NCBI GenBank assembly: GCA_019828595.1
Contig: JAHQRK010000012.1
Coordinates: 2,108,001 to 2,172,000 of the forward strand
Reading direction: 5' to 3'
Origin: Aphanomyces cochlioides
Lineage: Eukaryota > Oomycota > Saprolegniomycetes > Saprolegniales > Verrucalvaceae
Length of the DNA: 64,000 nt
The notes under the pieces were generated by a model that saw only the letters and a list, made by a program, of their open reading frames with translations, was not told the origin of the DNA and did no database searches. Of the stretch, positions 18,980 to 30,244 are shown piece after piece. Made by a program: the position numbers and the translations under genes. The stretch's first letter is position 1, and every line of letters starts with the position of its first letter.

Positions 18980-21778
18980 CTAGACGCCTTTGCGTGCGCG
19001 TTTGAGCTCTTCCTCGCGAGCAATCAACTGCTCGGCAGCTTCTTCATCGCTCAATGGCTTCTCTGTCTTGGGATCGATCAAAGCCTACGGTGGATAATTA
19101 CATTTCAACCTGAGGTGGAGATGGGAAGTGTACCTTGAGAGACAACTTGGTCAAGTCGCGCTCGGCGAAAATGCACCAGCAGTCGAGCGTCTGGCCGACT
19201 TGGACGACGGCATTCGCGCGCTTGACGGGTGAGTGCGCCATCTCCGTGATGTGGAGGAAAGCTTGCTTGGACTTTTCTTGCGCGAGCGGCGTTCCATAGG
19301 CAATAGCAGGCACGACCGTGCAGCCAAAGTCCATCACGTTTTGCACCACGACTTGATATCTACAGACGTTTGAGTCGGCGCCGAGACGCCACCGGGTCGA
19401 GTACCTCTTGTTGCGGCGGAATGCAAACGTGACTCGCTCCACGAGACGCTTGGCATGCTCCATGTCGTCTTCGGTTTTGCCAGAGATTTCAACCAAACCG
19501 TCTTCCTTGCATTGAATTGAGCAGCCGGTCTGCGATTCGAGTTCGCGGATGGTCGATCCACCCGTACCGATGAGAACGCCACGCATGGATGGATCAATCG
19601 TCAAGTACATCGTCGTCGACGACGCTTTCATGGTCTCAATCGATCGCGGCGTGACGCGGATGGCGTTCATTTGATCGAGAATGTCCGACCGGGCTCGCTT
19701 GGCTTGGTCAATGCCTTGGCATAAAATGTCGACCGGCACTCCGCCTGGCAATTTCACATCGAGTTGCATGGCGGTAATGCCGTTCGCCGTGCCTGCGATT
19801 TTGAAGTCCATGTCGCCGTAGTGGTCTTCCGTGCCCAAGATGTCTGTGAGCAGTCGATAGTCTACATGGTCCGTGAGATTTTGCCGTCAGCAGAGTTGGT
19901 GTACCGCTGATAGGAGTTTCGTCGTTTGTTACGTTGCCACTAGTCACCAATCTACATGCCTTTGGTCATCATAGCGTGGGAATTTACCGACGCACCCGAT
20001 GGAAATACCAGCAATGGACGATTTGATCGGAACGCCGGCATCACGAAGCGCCAGCGTGACGCCACACACTGTTGCCATGGAGCTCGAACCATCCGAGCCC
20101 ATGGTTTCTGACGTCATACGGATCGCATGGGGGAACTCAGCCACGGGAGGAATCAATGGCAGGATCGCCTTCTCCGCCAGCGCGCCATGTCTACCCTTAC
20201 AATCAATACAATGACCTCGAAGCGGCGATCGTCCTACCCGATCATGCGGCGATTTGGAGCGCCGAGCTTTCCCGTTTCATTGACGCAGAAGGGAGGAAAC
20301 TCGTATTGGAGAAAGGCAGGACGCATCTCGTACTTCTCGTACTCGTTCAATGCAGATCGCACACGGAGCTAGCAAGCAAGAACGTCACCAAGGCTGGAGC
20401 GCAAGGAACGACGTACCGATTGATCCAAGCTACCGACGGTCACCGTGCAGAGAGCTTGGGTGTCGCCACGGCTAAAGAGCGAGGAGCCATGGACAGATGG
20501 AAGAAGCGACGTCTCCATTTCCAAATCGCGGATTGTTTCCGCCTCGCGGCCATCCAAACGGACGCCTGACAAAGCATTCGTACGCAACGCTTCTTGAATC
20601 AACTCATGCGCCGCTTGATTCACGACAGGACTCTCCTTGGTGTACTCTGGGCATGCCTCGATGAACTTGGTCTTGACAAAGTCGTAGCATTTGCCTTCGA
20701 GAGCTTGGCGTTGCTTCTTGTGGTTGGGAGTTTCCAAGCTGCCCAAGAGAGTTCGCACTTCTGGCAGCAATTCTTGGACCAAAGCGGCGATGGCATCAGG
20801 CACAACCATGGGAATGACTTCGCGCTTGGGCTTCTGAGGCAGAGCAAGTTGAGCCGCAATGATGGGCTGAATGTTTTCATGGGCAAGTCGCAACGCTTCC
20901 TGCATCGTTGCTTCTGGAATCTCATGGCCTTCAGCTTCAATCATGAGCGTTCGATGCGCCGTGCCAGCGTACAAGACATCCATCGTGGCGCTCTTGGCTT
21001 CTTCAGCGGTCGGGTTGCAGATGAGATTGTCGCCAACGCGAACGACTCGGACGCAGCCGATCGGTCCATTCCACGGGACATTCGAAGTCACAAGCGCTGC
21101 CGACGTGCTATCCAAGGATGAGGACCCACCAGTTGAGCAGAGAGGGATACCTGTTGACCGCCAAGACGACAGGATCGTAGTCAACATCGTACGACTGCAC
21201 AGTCGCAATGATTTGCGTTTCAAAGTTGTAGCCCTTGGGGAAGAGCGGGCGAACAATGCGGTCAACAATACGACTCTTGAGCACTTCAGCATCCGTGCCG
21301 GCCATTTCGCGGCGTTTGGCCGATCCTGGAATCACACCTGGCATCAAAACAATGAGAAACGAGGGTCAAGATGGCAATGGGTACCTGTGGATGCATACTT
21401 TTCCCGGTAGTCGACCATGAGCGGAAGGAAATCGGAGTTCGAGTCGTCTGCTGTTTTCTCACTCACGACAGTCGCGAGGACCATCGAGTTGCCCCATCGT
21501 GCCATGACGCTTCCATCGGCCAATTTGGCGTATTTTCCAATCGAGTAGTCGATCGCAGCGGCTTTGTTTTCGCTGGTTTGTGCTGGTGGAACGTCCTGAG
21601 CTTCGGGAACCTTCTCCTTGTCAATCCCATTGACATCTTTGAAGAAACTGAAGATCGAGCGATGCTGCAATTCGAACGATGGAGCCAATCGACGAACGGG
21701 TGTGACGCCACGGCGGACTGATCGTGACGACGTCTGCAAGAGCGCAGCCGCGGCGCGATGGCTTGTCAATCGCAGCAT
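18980..21778 (-). CDS. PNPT1: Mitochondrial polynucleotide phosphorylase (PNPase)
   Basis: 3'-5' phosphorolytic exoribonuclease. The N-terminus [20 protein letters not shown] is Arg/Ser/Ala-rich, as in mitochondrial presequences. RNase PH domain 1 follows ([59 protein letters not shown]), then the alpha-helical linker ([20 protein letters not shown]). RNase PH domain 2 starts [13 protein letters not shown] and has [32 protein letters not shown] and [15 protein letters not shown]. The KH domain is [19 protein letters not shown], and an S1-like domain [15 protein letters not shown] follows. The last exon ends [12 protein letters not shown] count at least six short introns. The gene is divergent from the helical protein gene at 22455, with CCGGATAATATCCG 61 bp upstream of its start. 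Confidence 0.93.
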
Positions 21779-21838
21779 CTTTGTTTGTGGTTGGTCTGCT
21801 TGTCTTCTCGTTTCATTGGTCTATGCTGGCAATTGGCT

Positions 21839-22429
21839 CTCCGGATAATATCCGAACAAAGAGACATTTCAAAAGTGTGCAATATCTTACGAATTCGTCC
21901 TCTAGCCTCGTCTCGTAAAGAGTTTTGTTCTCATGGAGCTTCATTGCGATGGCGACGACCAAGCAGAGACTTGTCTTGATGCCATACTACATAGCCATGT
22001 CATTTGGGCGCCCATGAGCTGATTTTTGAGACAGCAAGGTCGAAACCTGGCACCAAATCAACCAACATCAAGACTTTGTTGATGCAACCTAGTGGCAAGG
22101 TTGTAGTTAACCGCGTACATCCAAGCTATCTTAAGATAACGAGGAGCTACCAAGTGTCGCGGATGAATCATGAAGTCGAGGTAGTATCGAAAGCCTTTCA
22201 TGTTAGCAGGTCAAGGAGAGCTGTGGTTGTCGGGCAACTTTGAGCGTCACCGCCTTGGAACTTTGGAGGCTGGCCAGGACGGAGAGACTCAAGCGGTGAT
22301 TCCTTCCCCGTAGACAGTCTAGATAGCTTGGAGTGGTGGTGGAAAAGTCTCGTGGTCGAGTGTGGAGGCAAAGTTGACTTTTGGCTCATGGTCGAGTGAG
22401 TCGAGTTGTATTATCCGGAGTCCGGATAC
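21839..22429. promoter_or_regulatory. TATCCGGATA sites in the PNPase / 22455 divergent gap
   Basis: CTCCGGATAATATCCG (21839-21854) precedes PNPase. TTATCCGGAGTCCGGATAC (22411-22429) precedes the helical protein start by 26 bp. The rest of the 676-bp gap (21850-22400) shows no supported gene. Confidence 0.6.
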
Positions 22430-22454
22430 GGGATCGTGTCATCCAAATTGGTTC

Positions 22455-25400
22455 ATGGAGGACGATGATGCCACGATGGAATCGACAGAGAAGGAATCTC
22501 GAGCGCCGTCGCTAGAAGAGATTGCCGCGCAAGTGCTCAAGGCCATTCTGGATGAAAGAAGCGACAGCCGCCGGCTGCAGGATGCATTGGATGCTTTGAC
22601 AAAGATGCCGTTTCTTGCACGCTGTGTCGTGACAAAGTGGAAAGCAGCAATGTCTCGACCGCTGCCTGGAACGCTTGTTCTGCTGCGAGCGACTCGTGAT
22701 GAACTCTTTCAAGAGGTTGTCGCTCATATTGAGCCGTCTCTCGTCGTGCTCTGTCTCCGGAATCGAGAACTGCCATTTACAGCCAAAGTGACACTCATGA
22801 CGGTTGTTGCGAGCCGTCCGCAGGCGCAAGAATGGTTTGACGAGGCGTATGGACTTCTCGAGGTAGAATTTGTCGCTCATCCGTCTGCGTTGATGGATAT
22901 GCAAGCATTGAGTCGTCGGCTGGAGGACTTGAAGCATCCAATGAGTTCAACGCACAAGCAACGTCTCGGACGGCTGTTGGAGCTTGCACCGCCTCAATCA
23001 ACGATACTCAACAGCTCTGTCGAGTCAAGCAGTATCCCACCGAGTTCTCTTGAGCCCTTCTTCCGTCTCCTGGCTAGTTTTCAAGACAGGAATCCCCTCG
23101 GTACGATACTGAATTGACGACCGTCTCAAGCGCTGCCTCTGTCTAGTTTGGCGGCTCTTTCTCCAGAAACCCGCTCATCTCCTCAAACAAAGTCGCACCG
23201 TTCCTCTTCGAGACGTCGTATCTCTCCTTTGGGAAGCCGATTCCTTCAGCACAAGCCACGTCTCGGACGATCTTTCAAACGCCGCAGCTCCATCCCCTGG
23301 CCACGATTTCGTCGTCCAGCTAGCAGCCAATGTGTCATGGCATTCCCTTCTTCGGTCGATCCATGCTGCATGCACCACACCATTCCATACGCGGTATCAC
23401 ATGGCTCCTACGTCACTTCACCGGACTCGTTCAACGTCGTGGGCACTCCGTGTCCTCCATGCAATCCTTGACACTGTGGCAGAAGGCGATCCGCTCCTTG
23501 ACGTGGAATTATCATCAACTATTTGCCTCTTGGCTGAGATCTGCCGCTCTATGCAGCAGCCAGAAGCTGCAATCCTCTCGACTCGACAGCTTTGGGATGT
23601 CTTTCTTGGACGCAGTGCTTCCCACTGGCTACGATCTGTCGCCAGACTTGCCCACAACGTCCATGGAATGAACTCTTCCGAGCCCGAGTCCGATATGTCA
23701 GCGTATACTGTCGACGTCGTTGTATCAGTCCTTCTCTCGCGTGGCGCTTCCATCTCAAGCTCTTCCTCGTCCAGCATGGAAGGTTTACGCCTCGACAAGC
23801 CTCAGATTGACGTCATGGAGCTCCTGTCGACAATTCCAGTCGATCTTTGGGCCATCATCATGGCAACATGCATTGAAAAGTCTCTGGATGGCCACTGGCT
23901 TCGTGTCTTAGCAGCAGACAAACCTTCGCTGCTCCAACTCGTCACGGACGTGTTGCACCATTGGATCATGCAAGGAACGACTCGAGGAGTGCACATTGCC
24001 GTGTGCATTGCCGCCGACTTGGAAGGAATTGAAGCGTCGACGGCCCAGAGCTTTAGCGAATTCTTTGTCCAGTTTGACCAACTGGAGCCCCTTGTAACAT
24101 ACTGGTCGGATCCACTCGTGGCTTCCCTGGCGCCGCGACGACGGGTTTACTTGGCGCATCTGCTTGATTTATGCAGCGTCCATGCCGACGCCGACACAGC
24201 GACGCAACTTTCCAACTGGGCAGCGTCCACCAACGAGAAGATTTTATCGTCCGATCTTGTGACGCATGGAAATGCCGTCGTGAATCATTTCCTCCAGCGC
24301 ATGGCTCGACCCGTGGACGAATTGGCTCAAACGCACGCTCTCTGGATGCTCTGCGTGGCGCAGGACGACATGTTTGTCGACAATTTGCAGTTCAGTCTCA
24401 TGCAAGCAGCGACGTGGCAGCATACGCTGACGCATGATACGAAACACGCTTGGAATCTCCTCTGGAACTGCTTGGTCTGGTGGACTCCGCAATGTTCATT
24501 GAGAGAGTTCCTGGATCCCGTGCCGCGGTCGCTCGTGGCGTACTTGGATCCGTCGCTGCAGGACAACGTTTCGTCGCTGCGTCTTGAAATGCTCATTCGA
24601 CGATACGTGGAAGGCAGCGTGATGCCGAATCTGTGCGCGCTCACAGCGCTCCTCCTCACTGCGATAGTTGGGCAAGAAAGATGGCGGAAGGAATGCATTG
24701 CGGCATGGCAGCGATATGCCAAGTGGCTTGTCGTCAACAGCGCCATCTCGCATCTGCAAAGCATATTGATCCAAGCTGGTGGCGTCCACAGCGGCTTCTT
24801 CCTTACGACTCTTTGCCGCGATCTCTCCTGGACGAGTGTGCTCAATGCGCCACGACTGTGCTCTCAGCTCTTCGTCAAGGCGTTGCAAGATCCATCGAGC
24901 GTTCAGCACTTCCTACAAAGCCTGGCAGCTCCAAACTGTGTCGCTGCGGCTGTTGTCTCGGCGTTGGTGTCGTATCCCAACCACCATGGAGACTTGAAGA
25001 CATGGCGGGAAGTGCTGACTTATCTCTGGCCTCGTGGAGAAACGCCGCCGTCAGTGCTTCCATTTGGTCATCGCCCATTCTTTGGACTGCTGGTCGTCGA
25101 TGGAGAGATGATCTCGCACTACGCTCGTGGCCAGACCCTTTCGACTGTCGCCGTCCGCAGCGCGCTCGTGGTAGACGTGCCGCTCATGTTTGATTTTCCG
25201 TCGTGGCTCGAGATCATGCTGTATCATGAAGACACAGCAGCATGGGAAGACTATGGCATGTTCATGATCTCGCACATTTACTTGCCGCTGCAATTCCAAG
25301 ACGATCGAGCGGCTCTCCTTCGTGCATTTGTCGTCCAAGTCGCGATCCATCTCGACAAATCGCCGCTGCATTCCCTCTCGCCATCCCATCAATGGTTGAT

Positions 25401-25866
25401 CACTTATTTATTCGGCACGCCGACGTTCCATGCCTTGCCGTGGCTTTGTGCTGCCCTTGGAGACGCCATTTCGTCCTTGCAAGCTTCCTCCTCCTTGGAG
25501 TTGACTCTCCATCGTCTTCTTACGACGTTGCCACTTGTGGATTTCACAATTCAATCGCATTCCATCGCCACTGACGGCACCTTGGACGTTGTGGACTTGC
25601 TGGCATCTCTATGGAGCTCGCACGGTGTTTTCCAATCTGCTGACGTGGCGCCGTTCATGATCGTCCTCTTTGCCAGTGTCTATTGCATCCATCCAGAGCA
25701 TGCCGTCCTGGAGCGCTTCGAGGCTTTGTTTCCTGATGGTTTGAGTGAAAATGTTGGCTCGAACGCGCGGCGACTCGTGAAACGCTACTGTAAATTCGCA
25801 TTTCCAGCGCCGTGCTGTGACTTCCTCGCGCGGCTCAACGCCATGACGACGCCATGGAAGCGATGA
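22455..25866 (+). CDS. Large unrecognised helical protein
   Basis: About 1,120 residues from two exons: 22455-23100 and 23147-25866, joined across a 46-nt intron (GTACGATACTG...TCTAG) that keeps frame: NPL joins VWRLFLQKPAHLL. The start is MEDDDATMESTEKESRAPSLE. The sequence is Leu- and Trp-rich and almost all amphipathic helix (examples: PFLARCVVTKWKAAMSR, WAIIMATCIEKSLDGHWLR, LFVKALQDPSSVQHFLQS), with no obvious catalytic motif, membrane helix or repeat signature. Shape suggests an alpha-solenoid scaffold. I could not place the family. It is the longest uninterrupted frame in the window, and it is convergent with the next gene. Confidence 0.75.
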
Positions 25867-25949
25867 AGATCATGAATACATTGATACATTAATCGAACAC
25901 AATAAAAAGCTCGTCGTCCTGCCGCCCTACGCGTCGTCGTCGGCGCCGC

Positions 25950-27749
25950 TTAAATTAGGTTTTGGTATCCATTTTCGATCTTGACTTCCTTCTGTGCCGT
26001 GACTTTCTTGACCGCGACGAGCGCGACCATGCCGAGGCCAAAGGACACCAACATGGTCAGAGCAGGCGCAATGTCGGAAGGAGTCATGAGACCCGACGAC
26101 TGGAGGAATTCCTTGATGAGGATCGCATGGTCAATCGCGTATTCTTCGCCAAAGAGAGCGTACACCTTGGGCTGCTGGCAGAGAATGAAGCCGCAGAGAA
26201 TGGACGCCGCTTGGCCGATCGTCTTGGAGAGAGCGCTGTCGAATTTGGACGCGTGTGTGTAGCAGTTCAAGACGGCTTCCATGCAGTCGCACTTGAGTGT
26301 GAAGATCTTGTACAAGCATGAGATGGTTTGGTACGACGGCGCGATGTCGCTGCTTGCGGCGCTCAAGTCGGCGATGTCGCAGCCAGAGTGGTCGAACAAT
26401 TGGCGTTGGAGCCAGCCAGCGTACTGCTCCAAGTTGCAATACTCAAAGAGACCGTCTTCGGGGCATTTCTTCAAGGCTTCGACGTCGTTGGCGGTCACTG
26501 CTTTAGATTCAAAGAAGCCTTTTCCATCGATGGCAGCAAGGCCATGGTCGTACGTGCAATCGCCCTGTACAGGTCCCAGATTGTCTTCAAGGAAGCTGAG
26601 GCCACTGTCAGAGGGCCCGCTGGGCAAGCCAGTCGTGACTGTGAAGAATTTCAAGTCGCGTTGAGCGACGCGCTCGTAGTAGATGACGTAGTTGTTGTCT
26701 AAGTCATCCGGGGGGCACGCCTTTTTGTAGCTCACGGTCGGGTCGACTGGCTTGACGAGTGGCACGGAGAGAGTTTCGGTCTTGCCATTCTTTTCTGCCT
26801 CCGTCGCGACGCAGACGTCGACACTGAAGGTTGCTGCTCGCGGGTTGGATGCCTTGCTTTCGCAGCATGCATGGTCGGGTGCTTTGTAGTCGCAGTCTGG
26901 CGCGAGAATGAGGTGGCCAATGTTGGCTTGGAGGAAATGCAGATATTGCGTGAAAGTGCCATCGTCGCATACGACATTGCCGACCCATGTTTCCTTGGGC
27001 TTGACTTCTACTGGATTGTTCTGCTTGTCCGTGCAGTATGCCAAGTATTCTTGCGCTGAAATCATGTACGTCGGGGAGAAATCGCCTGGGACTACTTCTT
27101 CCAGCAGCGCACTTTCGTCATCATCGTAGCCGCCGTAGCCGTCATCGGATTTGTATCCCTTCGAGCCGTAAGAGTATGAACTTGGCTCTGAGATCGGATC
27201 TTCGTGCTTTTTAAGTCTATCCACTTCGACAGGAATCAAGATGCGAGACCATTCGACAAAGTAATCCGTGGGGAGACAGCACGACTCGCCAATGTGCACG
27301 CGCTCGGCGATCGGATCGAACGAACTGTCCTGGCCGCTCAAATGCTTGCGGACAGACGTCAATTGACTCGAACCAATCTCAAGCACTTGTCCAAGGAGCG
27401 TCTGGAAGTCGTGGACAGTCTCAAGGGCTTCCGCGGCGGCGCACGATGTCACGCACGACGTGTAGGCTGCAATCGTGCCCAAGCTGTCTTCATAGCTGGC
27501 CGACGAGTAGGCGGTCGGAAGCGCCGAGCATTTGGTCGTCAAGCACGTCTGGTATCGCGTGAAGATGTTGGTGGAATAGCTCGGGTCAATGATTTGGTAC
27601 GCTGGCTCAAACGTCACTTGTGGCTTCGAGTAGCGGCCGGAGTTGCTACCGTAGCGACCTCCGCTCTTGGAAGAATAACCACTACTAGGCTGTGACCCAG
27701 CACTTGCAATCGTGGCAGCTCCAGCGGCAACAGCAATAAAACGGTACAT
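25950..27749 (-). CDS. Secreted/anchored Cys-rich protein, family unknown
   Basis: 599 residues in one exon. The N-terminus MYRFIAVAAGAATIASAGSQ is a signal peptide, followed by a Gly/Ser/Tyr-rich stretch (SGGRYGSNSGRYS). The body has many cysteines in repeated-looking contexts (YQTCLTTKCSALPTAYSS, TSCVTSCAAAEAL, CCLPTDYF, CDCMEAVLNCYTH), and an acidic Gly/Tyr/Asp insert (GYKSDDGYGGYDDDES). A hydrophobic C-terminal segment, LTMLVSFGLGMVALVAV, precedes a Lys-rich tail, so the protein is probably a type I membrane protein rather than freely secreted. I do not recognise the family. The upstream region has an unusual array of CGAAAG/CTTTCG sites. Confidence 0.75.
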   Translation of the reverse strand: MYRFIAVAAGAATIASAGSQPSSGYSSKSGGRYGSNSGRYSKPQVTFEPAYQIIDPSYSTNIFTRYQTCLTTKCSALPTAYSSASYEDSLGTIAAYTSCVTSCAAAEALETVHDFQTLLGQVLEIGSSQLTSVRKHLSGQDSSFDPIAERVHIGESCCLPTDYFVEWSRILIPVEVDRLKKHEDPISEPSSYSYGSKGYKSDDGYGGYDDDESALLEEVVPGDFSPTYMISAQEYLAYCTDKQNNPVEVKPKETWVGNVVCDDGTFTQYLHFLQANIGHLILAPDCDYKAPDHACCESKASNPRAATFSVDVCVATEAEKNGKTETLSVPLVKPVDPTVSYKKACPPDDLDNNYVIYYERVAQRDLKFFTVTTGLPSGPSDSGLSFLEDNLGPVQGDCTYDHGLAAIDGKGFFESKAVTANDVEALKKCPEDGLFEYCNLEQYAGWLQRQLFDHSGCDIADLSAASSDIAPSYQTISCLYKIFTLKCDCMEAVLNCYTHASKFDSALSKTIGQAASILCGFILCQQPKVYALFGEEYAIDHAILIKEFLQSSGLMTPSDIAPALTMLVSFGLGMVALVAVKKVTAQKEVKIENGYQNLI

Positions 27750-27789
27750 AGTGAATTCGATGCTGGAAGGCTGTCACTTCACACTTCGA

Positions 27790-27985
27790 ATCGGAAAGTA
27801 AGACTTTCGATGCAGTCTCTCCGTGCGAAAGGCCGACTCGACGCCACTTTCTTTCCATTCGCTGCCAATCTTTCGATTGCCTTTGGATTGGCCGCGAAAG
27901 TTTGCCCACGACCGAAAGGTCGCACTCGACACATTGGCTCCTAAATTTCCGTGTCCTTTCAAGATCCAATCGAAAGATCTGTCAC
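27790..27985 (-). promoter_or_regulatory. CGAAAG/CTTTCG array upstream of the Cys-rich protein
   Basis: Within about 190 bp, six to seven copies of CTTTCG or its complement CGAAAG occur (at about 27807, 27827, 27871, 27895, 27914 and 27972), with similar GGAAAG/CTTTCC variants between them. Each is flanked by GATTGG/CCAATC-like sequence in places (27885, 27968). This spacing looks like a multi-site binding array. Confidence 0.45.
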
Positions 27986-28139
27986 TTGAACAGCCGCGTT
28001 GCCTTTGAAACCCACCGCCACGGCCGTCGAAACACACAAAGAATCCACAGAAAGAAGACGACACGAGTGCCAACTTTCCATCGACCTTGTTGTTACAATT
28101 CCGTCAAAGCCAGCTCCAAAACCACGGCCCTGGCCTCTC

Positions 28140-28440
28140 AAGCCCACTATTAGGACAATTATTTAGCCTACGGCATGGCATGCGCATGCTACGGTCCTCT
28201 CTAGCCGTAGATAGGGCTAGTACATAGAGCGCACTCGTTGAAACTGCGGCGCAACGCAGTCAGAGCTATCACTTGTGTTGAGGACATTTTAGCTGACGTT
28301 TCGGATAATGCAACTTTTATCCGGATATTTGAATCACAAAAAATCTATTTAAAAATAGATTTTTTGCGAATTAAAATCGATAATTTTGTTTTTAGCCAAT
28401 TAAATCGAATTATTTGGAATAGAATTTTTTGATTGGCCGA
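28140..28440. promoter_or_regulatory. RPL9 upstream region
   Basis: It contains TTTTATCCGGATATTTG at 28315-28331, CGGATAATG at 28304-28312, and CCAAT-type boxes (TTAGCCAATTAAAT at 28393-28406, TTTGATTGGCCG at 28428-28439). A short imperfect hairpin, GCATGGCATGCGCATGC, lies at about 28176. No tRNA is seen. Confidence 0.5.
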
Positions 28441-28531
28441 TGGGATCGATGGACTGCTCACCAGTCAAAAAATTGGTCGGCTTTGGCATGAGGATGTCAT
28501 TTTCGTTCAGCACCGAACCAGAACCACCAAG

Positions 28532-29098
28532 ATGCGCCAATTGCTCAGCACCCGTCTCGTTGAAATCCCTGATGATGTCAAGTTCTCCCTTGATGGCCGC
28601 AAGGTTACCGTGACCGGTAAGCGCGGCACCATCACCCGCGACTTCTCGCACGTGACCTTGGACATGCGCCGCGTGAACAAGAAGACCTTGCGTGTCGACT
28701 TGTGGTTCGGCAACCGCAAGCAATTGGCTTGCGTTCGTACGGTGTGCTCGCACATCGAGAACATGATCACGGGTGTCCGTGTGGGTTTCTTGTACAAGAT
28801 GCGTTTCGTGTATGCCCACTTTCCCATCAACGTGACCTTTGAAAAGAACACCGTTGAAATCCGCAACTTTTTGGGTGAAAAGCGTGTCCGCCGCGTCACT
28901 TTGTCGGAAGGTGTGACTTACGTCCGCTCGGCCGATGTCAAGGATCAAATTGAATTGAGCGGCATCGACTTGGCCAAGGTCTCCCAAGACTGCGCCAACA
29001 TCACCCAAGCCTGCTTGGTCAAGGAAAAGGATATCCGTAAGTTTTTGGATGGTATCTACGTCTCCGAAAAGGGCAACATCGAACAAGAAGAAGCCTAA
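28532..29098 (+). CDS. RPL9: 60S ribosomal protein L9
   Basis: 188-residue intronless protein starting [17 protein letters not shown] and carrying [60 protein letters not shown] and [20 protein letters not shown]. It ends GNIEQEEA. This is the eukaryotic uL6 protein that sits at the base of the P-stalk in the large subunit. The frame opens earlier (28433), but that leader contains no family sequence. Codon use is strongly biased to C-ending codons, as in highly expressed genes (for example runs of CGC, ATC and GTC). Confidence 0.97.
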   Translation: MRQLLSTRLVEIPDDVKFSLDGRKVTVTGKRGTITRDFSHVTLDMRRVNKKTLRVDLWFGNRKQLACVRTVCSHIENMITGVRVGFLYKMRFVYAHFPINVTFEKNTVEIRNFLGEKRVRRVTLSEGVTYVRSADVKDQIELSGIDLAKVSQDCANITQACLVKEKDIRKFLDGIYVSEKGNIEQEEA

Positions 29099-29434
29099 GC
29101 GGCGCTGGACCATGGTGCTGAATAATGAAATCGGTTCCGATTTACTCCGTTACTGGGTTGATGGTCATTTGGAGGAGCTCTATTCCTTCACTGGCGTCTT
29201 CTGTCCGGGCGGAATTTATGACATCGCCCACTTCGCATGAAGTCTGCAGATTGATTGAATTCCTCCTCGTTGTTGCATCGAAAAAGACCACTTTCGCTAG
29301 CGCACAGCCAGTCTAAACCATGGCAGTCTGGACATGGTGTAGCCTGGCTGTATCGTGATGAGTGCCAATATAGTCATCTCGATGAAGAGAGGTTGTTCCA
29401 CTGACGTCAACTGATATTTATTAATGATTTCGCA

Positions 29435-30078
29435 TTAATGGCCAAAGTCAGACGAGTTCGAGTCTGCCTGTTGTAGCTCAAGTACTCGTGCTTGAATACG
29501 TTGCTCAATCTCATCTTCCTTGATGTGAATGAATGACGGGACAATAGATGGGAAGTCGATGTCGCTGAGTGGCTCTGGCTTGTGCTTGAGCTCGTCTGGC
29601 AATGGATCTTCGCCGTACTTGGCAATGTATCGCTCAACGGCATTGGCATGACGCCACTGTTCGAAGTATCTGCTCGCAAAGAACACACCAGCGCCAAGAG
29701 CAGTCCCAGCTGCGGCACCTTGAGCAGCTCGAATTGGAGTGCTCACCAGAGCCAAGAGACCTCCGCCAGTGATCGTGCCAGGGATAATATAACTGACCAA
29801 ATCGCGCTTGCCTCGCTTTTGCACGAGGAGCTCATGAAATGTCACGTACGAGGCTGTGGTCAGTGCGAAGTTGGCCCCCATCGATGCCGCATAAAAGCCG
29901 ATGCGATCACCACGAATGGCAGCCAACGTTGCACCAGAGGCTGCACCAAAAATACCTAAAACGAGTAAATATTGACGTAGTGTGGAACAAACGGCGTACC
30001 TCCTCCAACGCAGCCCGTCATCATAGACTTGATGATGCTCAAAGCATCGTCCAAAGGATCCTGCGGCGGCTTTTCCAT
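29435..30078 (-). CDS. Tim17-like inner-membrane protein
   Basis: About 196 residues. Exon 1 begins MEKPPQDPLDDALSIIKSMM and ends TGCVGG; an intron (GTACGCC...GTTTTAG) joins GIFGAASGATLAAIRGDRIG. Three or four small-residue-rich helices follow (FALTTASYVTFHELLVQKRGK, IIPGTITGGGLLALVS, GAAAGTALGAGVFFAS), then a hydrophilic tail (FPSIVPSFIHIKEDEIEQRI) ending SSDFGH. The GxxxG-rich helices and size fit the Tim17/Tim22/OEP16 superfamily of mitochondrial or outer-membrane proteins. The family call is by shape, not by a diagnostic motif. Confidence 0.55.
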
Positions 30079-30244
30079 GGCCTTCCAGCAACTTTGTCAA
30101 ATGCAAAAAGCGACACAATATGCAAATAGTGTGAGCAATAAGGTGTAAACCCCTGCACCCCCTGAGTTCAAACCATAGAGCAGGCAGAGGAAGACGAAGT
30201 GAGACACTCGCTGTTCATTATCGCAACAGTACATGTAGAATCGC

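Noticed and set aside
9951..21778. Bacterial contamination, suggested by AlgH- and PNPase-type families.
   Set aside because: Both genes have short spliceosomal introns and sit between eukaryotic genes with the same promoter motif, so they are nuclear genes.
28433..28531. An upstream in-frame extension of RPL9.
   Set aside because: RPL9 proteins begin at the 28532 Met; the leader has no family sequence and overlaps CCAAT boxes.
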